NCBI GenBank assembly: GCA_007133495.1
Contig: SLMS01000011.1
Location: 1 to 32,140, forward strand
DNA from: Candidatus Sumerlaeota bacterium
GTDB taxonomy: Bacteria > Sumerlaeota > Sumerlaeia > SLMS01
DNA length: 32,140 nucleotides
Reading direction: 5' to 3'
The first letter of the stretch is position 1. Every line of letters starts with the position of its first letter. A program made the position numbers and the translations under genes. Shown here one piece after another: positions 25,217 through 32,140 of this stretch. Below the pieces are notes generated by a model. The model searched no databases, had not been told where the DNA came from, and saw nothing but the letters and a program-made list of their open reading frames with translations.

Positions 25217-26596
25217 ATGACGGAAAATCGCCCCTTCCCGTTCTCCCGCGTCTGCGTATTCGGTGCTGCCCGTTCCGGCGTGGGTGCCATGTATCTGCTA
25301 CGCCATCACCAGGTGGACGTGACACTCGTGGACGAGCGCCCGCCCATGGAGTTCCGCTCGCTCATGCGGCGCATCAAGCGCCTTTTCGTGACCGCGCACT
25401 TCGGCCCCATCAAGGGCGACGTGCTCCGCGGCTGCCAGGCCATCGTCGTCTCTCCCGGCATCCCGCTCTCCCACCCCCTCGTGCAGGAGGCCATGGACCG
25501 GGAGCTGGCCGTCATCTCCGAGGTCGAGCTCGCCTCCTACTTCGCCAAAGCGCCCATCGTCGCCATCACCGGCACAAACGGCAAAACCACCACCACCACC
25601 CTCATGGGCCAGATGGTGGCCGACGCCGGATTCAACGCCGTGGTGGCGGGAAACATCGGCCGTTCGTTCTCCGATGCCATCGTCTCCTCCCAGGAGGACG
25701 GCCGGCCGACGATGCTCGTCACGGAAATCTCCAGCTTCCAGCTCGAATCCATCGAAGAGTTCCACCCCCACGTCGGCGCCATCCTCAACATCAGCCGCGA
25801 CCACGTGGACCGCTACCCCACCATGCGCGAGTACATCGACGCGAAGTTTCAGATCACCCTCAATCAGGACGAGGACGACTTCCTCGTCCTCAACGAGGAC
25901 GATCCCATCGTCATGAAACTCGCCGAGGACACCGCCGCACAGGTCTATACCTTCTCCCTCACCAAGGAGGTCGAGCAGGGCGCCTTCGTCGCCGACGGCC
26001 GCATTTACCTTGCCGAAGACGGTGACATCCAGCCCCTGTGCAACATCACAGACGTGCCGATGCCCGGCTCCCACAACGTCGCCAACACCCTGGCCGCCAT
26101 CGTCATGTCCCGCCGCATCGGAGTCTCCACCGACTCCCTGATCAAGACTCTCGCCAAGTTCAAGGGCGTCGAGCACCGCATCGAGTACGTCGCCACCAGC
26201 AGCGACGGCGTGCAGTTCTACAACGACTCCAAGGCAACCAACGTGGATTCGCTCGAAAAGGCGCTGCTCAGTTTCGACAAGCCCCTGGTGCTCGTCGCCG
26301 GCGGCAAGGACAAGCAATCCGCCTACGAACGCCTCAACTCGCTCATCAAGGAGCGCGTCAAGGGCCTGGTGCTGATCGGCGAGGCACGCCCGCTCATCAA
26401 GAAGGCATGGGGCGGCCTTGTGGACACTCGCGAGGCCGGCTCCATCGAGGAGGCAGTCAAAATCGCTGCCGGAATGGCCCGCGGCGGCGACGTGGTCCTG
26501 CTCTCCCCCGCCTGCGCCAGCTTCGACATGTTTAAGGACTTCGAAGAGCGCGGCGATCACTTCAAGCGCGCCGTGCGCGCCTACGTGGAGCACTGA
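25217..26596 (+). CDS. murD: UDP-MurNAc-L-alanine:D-glutamate ligase
   Basis: VFGAARSGVGAMYLL, ITGTNGKTTTTTLM, EISSFQLESIEEFHPHVGAILNISRDHVDRY, YNDSKATNVDSLEKAL, LSPACASFDMFKDFEERGDHF. Confidence 0.97.
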   Translation: MTENRPFPFSRVCVFGAARSGVGAMYLLRHHQVDVTLVDERPPMEFRSLMRRIKRLFVTAHFGPIKGDVLRGCQAIVVSPGIPLSHPLVQEAMDRELAVISEVELASYFAKAPIVAITGTNGKTTTTTLMGQMVADAGFNAVVAGNIGRSFSDAIVSSQEDGRPTMLVTEISSFQLESIEEFHPHVGAILNISRDHVDRYPTMREYIDAKFQITLNQDEDDFLVLNEDDPIVMKLAEDTAAQVYTFSLTKEVEQGAFVADGRIYLAEDGDIQPLCNITDVPMPGSHNVANTLAAIVMSRRIGVSTDSLIKTLAKFKGVEHRIEYVATSSDGVQFYNDSKATNVDSLEKALLSFDKPLVLVAGGKDKQSAYERLNSLIKERVKGLVLIGEARPLIKKAWGGLVDTREAGSIEEAVKIAAGMARGGDVVLLSPACASFDMFKDFEERGDHFKRAVRAYVEH

Positions 26597-26611
26597 ACCG
26601 GAAACCTGACG

Positions 26612-27796
26612 ATGGACCGCTTCTTCCGCTGCTTCGACAACCCGGGCGCCCTGCTCGCCCTCCTCGTCATGCTCCTCATGGCGATGGGGACGGTCATGAT
26701 GTATAGCGCGAGCGGGGCGCGCGCCGGGACGGAGTCCGCCCGCGTACAGGCCCAGGCGGAATCGCGCGCCGAGGAGGACTTCCGAGTCCATCACAGCACC
26801 TCCTACCTCCAACGCCAGGTCATGTGGGCCGCACTGGGACTTGTGGCCGCGGCCGCGGCCTTCCGCTTCCCGCTCGAACGGCTGGAGAACCTGGCACTGC
26901 CGGTGCTCCTCTTCAGCCTCGTGCTCCTCGTGCTCGTCGTGGCGAGCCCGCTCGGCGTCGAGGCAAAGGGCGCCAAACGATGGCTTGCCGTAGGTCCGTT
27001 TACCATCCAGCCCTCCGAATTCGCCAAAATCGGCATGGTCGTCTATATGGCCAAGTACCTGGCCGACCGCCGCGAGGAGATGCAGAGCTTCCTGCGCGGC
27101 TTCCTCCCCAGCGTGGCCGTCCTCGGCGTCTTCTCCGTCCTGATCGTACTGGAGAAGGACCTCGGGACCATCGTCGTCATGGGGGTGGTGGTGGCCGGCA
27201 TGTGGTGCATGGCTCAGGTGCGCGTGTGGCACCTGGCGTCGCTGCTGGCGCTGGCCATTCCCGCCATCGTCTTCCTGATCTTCCAGCACAGCTACCGCCT
27301 CCACCGCATCCTGGCGATCCTCGACCCCGAAAAGTACGCCACCACCTACGGCCTGCAGCTCAACCAGTCGCTCATTGCGGTCGGCTCCGGCGGCCTTTTC
27401 GGTACCGGCCTCGGACAGAGCATCCAGAAGTACCACTTCCTCCCCGAAGCACACACCGACTTCATCTACGCCATCGTCTGCGAGGAACTCGGCCTGATGG
27501 GCGGCCTTTCGGTCGCCATTCTGTTCCTTGGCTTTGTGTTCCTCGGCTTCGCCATCGCCTACCGCGCGCAGGATTACTTTTCGAGTCTTCTCGCGGCCGG
27601 CCTGACGCTGATCATCGGCTGCGCCGCCTTCATCAACATCTTCGTCGTTCTCGGCCTCGCCCCCACCAAAGGCCTCCCCCTGCCGTTCTTCTCCTACGGC
27701 GGCTCGTCCCTCATCGCCTCGCTCATCTGCGTGGGGCTGCTGATGAACATCGCGAACGATTCACTCGCCCAACGCGGCAGCAAGGAGGAGTTCTGA
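26612..27796 (+). CDS. ftsW: Lipid II polymerase / cell division protein FtsW (SEDS)
   Basis: AKRWLAVGPFTIQPSEFAKIGMVVYMAKYLADR, EKDLGTIVVMG, PEAHTDFIYAIVCEELGLMGG, PLPFFSYGGSSLIASL. Confidence 0.95.
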   Translation: MDRFFRCFDNPGALLALLVMLLMAMGTVMMYSASGARAGTESARVQAQAESRAEEDFRVHHSTSYLQRQVMWAALGLVAAAAAFRFPLERLENLALPVLLFSLVLLVLVVASPLGVEAKGAKRWLAVGPFTIQPSEFAKIGMVVYMAKYLADRREEMQSFLRGFLPSVAVLGVFSVLIVLEKDLGTIVVMGVVVAGMWCMAQVRVWHLASLLALAIPAIVFLIFQHSYRLHRILAILDPEKYATTYGLQLNQSLIAVGSGGLFGTGLGQSIQKYHFLPEAHTDFIYAIVCEELGLMGGLSVAILFLGFVFLGFAIAYRAQDYFSSLLAAGLTLIIGCAAFINIFVVLGLAPTKGLPLPFFSYGGSSLIASLICVGLLMNIANDSLAQRGSKEEF

Positions 27797-27799
27797 CCG

Positions 27800-28912
27800 A
27801 TGGAACGCACCGGCCCCTTCCTTGCCATCGCCGCCGGCGGCACCGGAGGGCACATCCTCCCCGGCATCGAGACGGGGCGGGCGCTGCTCGCCTCCGTTCC
27901 CGGCAGCCGCGCCGAGTGGATTTGCGGCGGCCGCGCCATCGAGCAGCGCATCTATACAAGCCACGGCATCGAGCCGGTCCGCCTGCGTGTGGGCACCCAC
28001 CGCGGGCGCGGCCGGACCCTCGTTTCCAAAGCCGAAATGGTGGCCGACACCGGGGCCATGCTGCGCCGCTTGCGCCGCAAACGCCCGGACGCCGTGCTCG
28101 CCTTCGGCGGAGCCGCCTGCGCGCCGGTGATCGCCGCGGCGAAACTGCTCCGCATTCCGATCTTCCTGCACGAATCGAACGCCGTACCCGGCTGCACGAC
28201 GCGCCTGTTCGCGCGCCATGCCCGCCGGGTCTTCCTCGGCATGGGGGGCTTCGAGGCACCGAACGCCGTCCTCACGGGCACTCCGGCGGCCCCGCCCGCG
28301 GAGGAGACGGTCCCAATCGCCAGCCGCGACACCCTCCTTTGCGCCGGCGGAAGCCAGGGCGCCTCCAGCCTGAACGAACTCTTCCTCGCCGTGCTGGCCG
28401 ATCCGCGTATTGCGGAACTGCCATTGCGCTTTCACCTCGTCGCGGGGCCGGGCAAGGGGGAGCCTCCCGTCCCCCCCGGCGTCCCGCGCGAAAAACTGAC
28501 CATCGTGGAGTACGAGACCAACATGGGCAGCGTGCTCGCCCGCACGCGCCTTGCCGTTTCCCGCGCGGGGGCCGGAACCCTCGCCGATCTGGCCGCCCAC
28601 AGCGTGCCGGCCCTCCTTGTTCCGTACCCACACGCGGCGGACGACCATCAGGCAGCCAATGCAGCACACTACGCCGGCCGTGGCGGCGCGGAAACGGTCC
28701 GCGAGGAAAACCTCAACACCGAGGAACTCACGGACCAGCTTTCCCGCCTGCTCGCCTCCGAGGACCGCCTGAACACCATGTCCGAAACGATGGGCGCGCT
28801 TGCGCACCGGGGCGCGGCGCTCCGCGTCGTGGAAACGATTCTGTCCGAACTTGGGGTAAGCGGCGCCACCGCCGGTGCCCGCATACCAGCAGGCACGGGA
28901 GGGACCGCATGA
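27800..28912 (+). CDS. murG: UDP-GlcNAc:lipid I GlcNAc transferase
   Basis: AAGGTGGHILPGIE, HESNAVPGCTTRLFAR, AGGSQGASSLNEL, SRAGAGTLADLAAHSVPALLVPYPHAADDHQAANA. Confidence 0.96.
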   Translation: MERTGPFLAIAAGGTGGHILPGIETGRALLASVPGSRAEWICGGRAIEQRIYTSHGIEPVRLRVGTHRGRGRTLVSKAEMVADTGAMLRRLRRKRPDAVLAFGGAACAPVIAAAKLLRIPIFLHESNAVPGCTTRLFARHARRVFLGMGGFEAPNAVLTGTPAAPPAEETVPIASRDTLLCAGGSQGASSLNELFLAVLADPRIAELPLRFHLVAGPGKGEPPVPPGVPREKLTIVEYETNMGSVLARTRLAVSRAGAGTLADLAAHSVPALLVPYPHAADDHQAANAAHYAGRGGAETVREENLNTEELTDQLSRLLASEDRLNTMSETMGALAHRGAALRVVETILSELGVSGATAGARIPAGTGGTA

Positions 28913-30357
28913 AAACCACCCCGAATGGAAACGGCACACGGGCCGCATTCCCCGAACCGCTCCGCTCCGTACATTTTCTCGGCATCTGCGGCTCCGGCAT
29001 GAAGCCCCTGGCGCAGGCGCTGCTCGCTCACGGCCTGCACGTAAGCGGCACCGACCCGGATGAGGTCAAGGCCGCCGCCCTGCGCGCTGCCGGAGCCACC
29101 GTCTATACCGTCCATGAGGCCGGCAACATCGGGGCGCCCGACGCCGTCGTCTATTCCTCCGCCATCCCGCCGGACAATCCGGAGATGCTCGCCGCCGCGG
29201 CCCGCAACATCCCCATCTTCCACCGCAGCGAACTCCTCGCCTGGTTCCTCGGCAAGTACGACTCCGCCGTCGTCGCCGGAACCCACGGCAAGACCACCAC
29301 CAGTGCCATGCTGGCCCTGCTCATGGAACGCGCCGGGCTCGACCCGTGGGCCTTCATCGGCGGCCACGTGCCCCACTTCGGCGGAAACTTCCGGGCCGGA
29401 GGCGAACGCTTCGCCGTGGCCGAAGCCGACGAAAGCGACGGCAGCTTCCTCTGCCTTCCCCGCCACCACGCCATCGTGACGAACATCGAGCCCGAGCACC
29501 TGAACTACTGGGGCGACGAGCAGGCGATGGAGCGCGGCTACGACACCTTCACCGCCGGCATTCCCGCCGGAGGGAACTTCGTCGTCTGCCTCGACGATCC
29601 CGGCGTCCGGCGCCTGCTCGAACGCTGTCCCCGCGCACACACCAGCTACGGGATTGAAACCACCGAGGCGGAGTTCCGCGCCGCAAGAGTGAACCTCTTC
29701 GGCCTCGGCTCGTTCTTCGACCTCCTCCACCGGGGCGAGATGCTCGGCCGCGCGCGCCTCGGCGTTCCCGGAAGGCAGAACGTCGCAAACTCCCTCGCCG
29801 CCTTCGCCATGGCCGCCCGATTCGGCGCCGACCTGACGGAGCTCCTCGACGCACTCGCCGACTTCCACGGCGTGGAGCGGCGCTTCACACGCCGCACCGC
29901 CGCCGGCGGCTATCTCCTGATAGACGACTACGCCCACCACCCCACGGAAATACGCGCCACCACCAGAGCCGCGCGCCTACTGGCCGACGAGCGCGGCGGG
30001 CGCCTCATCGCCGTCTTCCAGCCCCATCGCTATACCCGCACCGCAGCGTTTTTCGAGGGGTTCGGCCCCGCACTCGGCCAGGCCGACGAAGTATTCCTCA
30101 CAGAAATACATTCCGCCGGGGAGCCCCCGATAGACGGAGTGACCGGCGAGCGCCTTGCCGAAAGCATCCGCAACGGCCACCGCTCCGCCGTCCCCTTCCT
30201 CCCCACCTTCGACGCCCTGAGAAAACATATCGCCGAGGCAGCAAAAGAGGATGACATTGTTCTGCTCCTCGGTGCAGGGTCGATCACAAAGCTGGCAACC
30301 CTCCTTTCCGTTGCTGCCGAAGAACCCGTTCCCGCTGATGGAGGACTAGCTCGATGA
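28909..30357 (+). CDS. murC: UDP-MurNAc:L-alanine ligase
   Basis: VHFLGICGSGMKPLA, GTHGKTTTSAML, EADESDGSFL, GVERRFTRR, DDYAHHPTEIRATTRAAR, QPHRYTRT; ATG 28909 overlaps the murG stop. The track ORF's 695-codon N-terminal extension (from 26824) is off-frame to ftsW/murG. Confidence 0.96.
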   Translation: MKTTPNGNGTRAAFPEPLRSVHFLGICGSGMKPLAQALLAHGLHVSGTDPDEVKAAALRAAGATVYTVHEAGNIGAPDAVVYSSAIPPDNPEMLAAAARNIPIFHRSELLAWFLGKYDSAVVAGTHGKTTTSAMLALLMERAGLDPWAFIGGHVPHFGGNFRAGGERFAVAEADESDGSFLCLPRHHAIVTNIEPEHLNYWGDEQAMERGYDTFTAGIPAGGNFVVCLDDPGVRRLLERCPRAHTSYGIETTEAEFRAARVNLFGLGSFFDLLHRGEMLGRARLGVPGRQNVANSLAAFAMAARFGADLTELLDALADFHGVERRFTRRTAAGGYLLIDDYAHHPTEIRATTRAARLLADERGGRLIAVFQPHRYTRTAAFFEGFGPALGQADEVFLTEIHSAGEPPIDGVTGERLAESIRNGHRSAVPFLPTFDALRKHIAEAAKEDDIVLLLGAGSITKLATLLSVAAEEPVPADGGLAR

Positions 30358-31304
30358 TTCGCCGCACCCAGTTCGATTCCCTGCTCCGGCTTGCCGGACC
30401 CGGCCTCGACATCCGTCTGGATGCCGACCTCACCCCGCAGACATCGATGCGCATGCACACCCGCGCAGCGGTGCACGCCCATGCCACCTCGCCCAACGGG
30501 CTCATGCGCCTGATGCGCGAATCGAGGCGGCTCGACTCGCCGGCTTTCCTGCTCGGCGGCGGGTGCAATACGCTGTTCGCCACAAGCCGTTTCGACGGAA
30601 TCGTCTTCAGCCTCGGCGGCGACTTCAACCGCCTGGAGTACGCCGGCGGGAACATCGTCCGCGCCGGAGCCGGCGTGAAGCTCGGCCGGATCGTCACCTT
30701 TGCCCGCGAATGCGGCCTGATGGGGCTGGAGTTTCTCACCATGGTCCCGGGCACCGTTGGCGGGGCGCTGGCAGGAAACGCCGGCGCCGGCAACTGGGGC
30801 CTGTGCGACTTCGTGGAAAACGTCATCCTCACCACCCGCGACGGCTTCCTCGCCAACGTCCGCCGCAACCAGTTCCGCTACGGCTACCGCTACTCCGATC
30901 TGCGCGAAGCGATCCTCCTCGAAGCTGAGTTCCGCCTGGAGCCGCTCGACGAAACCGAACGCCGCCGCCGCGTGGAAGAGTACCGCGCAAAAAAAACGAA
31001 CCAGCCCTTCAACGAACCCTCCTCCGGCTGCATCTTCAAAAACCCCAAGGACCCCGAAACCGGCCAGACCATCAGCGCCGGCAAGCTCATCGACGAGTGC
31101 GGCCTCAAGGGCTACACCATCCGGTCCGCCCGCATCTCCGAGCGCCATGCCAACTTTATCGTCAACAACGGCGATTCCTGCGGCGAGGACTTCCTCGCCC
31201 TCATAAACCTCGTCCGCGACATCGTCCATCAGAAGACCGGAATCGAACTCGAACTCGAAGTGCAAATCGTCGGCGGACCGATGAGCAGCGCGATCCTGAC
31301 CTGA
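30354..31304 (+). CDS. murB: UDP-N-acetylenolpyruvoylglucosamine reductase
   Basis: LLGGGCNTLF, GLEFLTMVPGTVGGALAGNAGA, RYGYRYSDLR, PSSGCIFKNP, SAGKLIDECGLKGYTIRSARISERHANFIVN. Confidence 0.96.
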   Translation: MIRRTQFDSLLRLAGPGLDIRLDADLTPQTSMRMHTRAAVHAHATSPNGLMRLMRESRRLDSPAFLLGGGCNTLFATSRFDGIVFSLGGDFNRLEYAGGNIVRAGAGVKLGRIVTFARECGLMGLEFLTMVPGTVGGALAGNAGAGNWGLCDFVENVILTTRDGFLANVRRNQFRYGYRYSDLREAILLEAEFRLEPLDETERRRRVEEYRAKKTNQPFNEPSSGCIFKNPKDPETGQTISAGKLIDECGLKGYTIRSARISERHANFIVNNGDSCGEDFLALINLVRDIVHQKTGIELELEVQIVGGPMSSAILT

Positions 31305-31317
31305 AGGAGCGGAACGG

Positions 31318-32140
31318 ATGAAAGCGGCCAGAATCTCCTCCAGCGCGGCGGTCCCGCGCTCCACGCCACGCCAGCCCGTGCCCAGGATGCTCCCGGCACG
31401 CGTGGGGTTCCACGTTCGCAGGCTCCCGCGCATCCCGCTCGCCCTGCTGGCGATGGGGCTCCTTGCCGCCGGTATCGCCGCCTTCAATCAGTACCTTGAG
31501 GAGACCGAGACCTTCCACCTGCGCGACGTCCTCCTCATCGGAGGCGACCGCATCACCAAGGAGCATGTCCTCCGCCACCTTGAAGGCGAGGGCTACGGCC
31601 TCGGCGAAATGAGCCTCCTGCACGTCTCCCCGCGCCAGGTGGAAAAGACCCTGGCCATGATGACCGAGCTGGAGACCGTGACGGTCGAGCGCCTCTGGCC
31701 CGACCACCTGCTCGTCGAAATCACCGAGCACCAGCCCGCCGGCATCTACATCTCGGACACCGGCAGCTACGTCTATACGGAGGACGGCTACCTCTTCGCC
31801 CGCGCCGACGGACGCGATTTCAACCGCCTGCACGTGCCCTTCCTGACCGGCCTGCAGGAGGAATCACTCAAACCCGGCACCATCATCCCGGAAGCCGCCT
31901 TCACGAAAGCACGCTCCTACATGGACACTTTCCGCGGAGCCGCCCCCGATCTGTACGCATCCCTGAGCGAAATCCGCTGGGAGGAGGAGGACGGCGTGAC
32001 GCTCGTCTTCCGCGGCGGCGAGCAGGTCCGCTGCGGCAAGCTCCCCCCACGCGAAACCGGCCCCATGGTGGAGGCACTCCTGCGCCGGCGCGGCGCAGTC
32101 CCCCACTTCGAGACCGCCAGGCTTCTCTCCCCCGAACACC
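31318..32140 (+). CDS. ftsQ: FtsQ/DivIB-type cell division protein (3' end off window)
   Basis: ATG 31318 after AAGGAG; basic N-terminus, TM IPLALLAMGLLAAGIAAFNQY, POTRA start FHLRDVLLIGGDRITKEHVLRHL, VTVERLWPDHLLVEITEHQPAGI. Open at the edge, so absent from the ORF track. Confidence 0.9.
   Translation, partial: MKAARISSSAAVPRSTPRQPVPRMLPARVGFHVRRLPRIPLALLAMGLLAAGIAAFNQYLEETETFHLRDVLLIGGDRITKEHVLRHLEGEGYGLGEMSLLHVSPRQVEKTLAMMTELETVTVERLWPDHLLVEITEHQPAGIYISDTGSYVYTEDGYLFARADGRDFNRLHVPFLTGLQEESLKPGTIIPEAAFTKARSYMDTFRGAAPDLYASLSEIRWEEEDGVTLVFRGGEQVRCGKLPPRETGPMVEALLRRRGAVPHFETARLLSPEH

Noticed and set aside
25298-27454. 718-aa - strand ORF (likewise 20565-22364, 22370-23785, 19399-20649, 12761-14269)
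   Set aside because: Antisense to well-supported genes; acidic/His-rich low-information translation.
26824-28908. 695-codon N-terminal extension of the murC track ORF
   Set aside because: Off-frame through ftsW and murG, both with full conserved motifs; murC begins at 28909 with an ATGA overlap.
30954-31060. MurB SSGCIFKNP with Cys at the usual catalytic Ser position
   Set aside because: I recall Cys at this position in many MurB sequences; not notable by itself.
1-32140. tRNA, rRNA, insertion sequences, prophage or defence genes
   Set aside because: None recognised; no transposase, integrase or toxin-antitoxin motifs in any supported frame.

Overview
GC-rich bacterial chromosome segment of about 32 kb. 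The right half (16.4-32.1 kb, + strand) is a division and cell-wall (dcw) cluster in the order mraZ-rsmH-ftsL-[550-nt gap]-ftsI(PASTA)-murE-murF-mraY-[117-nt gap]-murD-ftsW-murG-murC-murB-ftsQ, with ftsQ cut by the window edge. Upstream and divergent are a GT4 glycosyltransferase/DUF507 pair and a secreted DUF3352-like protein (- strand). Next come a PgpH-type 7TM-HD phosphodiesterase translationally coupled to an orphan membrane protein, and a small zinc-ribbon protein (+ strand). At the left end (- strand) are a type II pseudopilin-like protein, a secreted protein, and a very large secreted protein that runs off the window. The large protein combines a matrixin-like (M10) fold lacking its zinc ligands with thrombospondin type-3 and FG-GAP/VCBS-like repeats. 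The ORF track omits this protein and ftsQ, probably because they are open at the window edges. Most of the window is ordinary. The observations most worth checking are: (1) the apparently dead matrixin protein; (2) depletion of the palindromic hexamer family GTMKAC, visible through codon-pair choice, with a matching excess of GTCTATA; (3) four 10-bp MraZ-box-like repeats directly before mraZ; (4) a (GTTCCC)-like element shared by the two dcw gaps that can encode VPVP(V/I)(V/L)LFP; (5) a strongly structured leader before pgpH. The lineage cannot be fixed from sequence alone; the pseudopilin and secreted-protein style resembles candidate phyla such as Sumerlaeota or Hydrogenedentota (a guess). 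I found no complete novel defence or mobile system, CRISPR array, tRNA or rRNA. All counts were made by eye.
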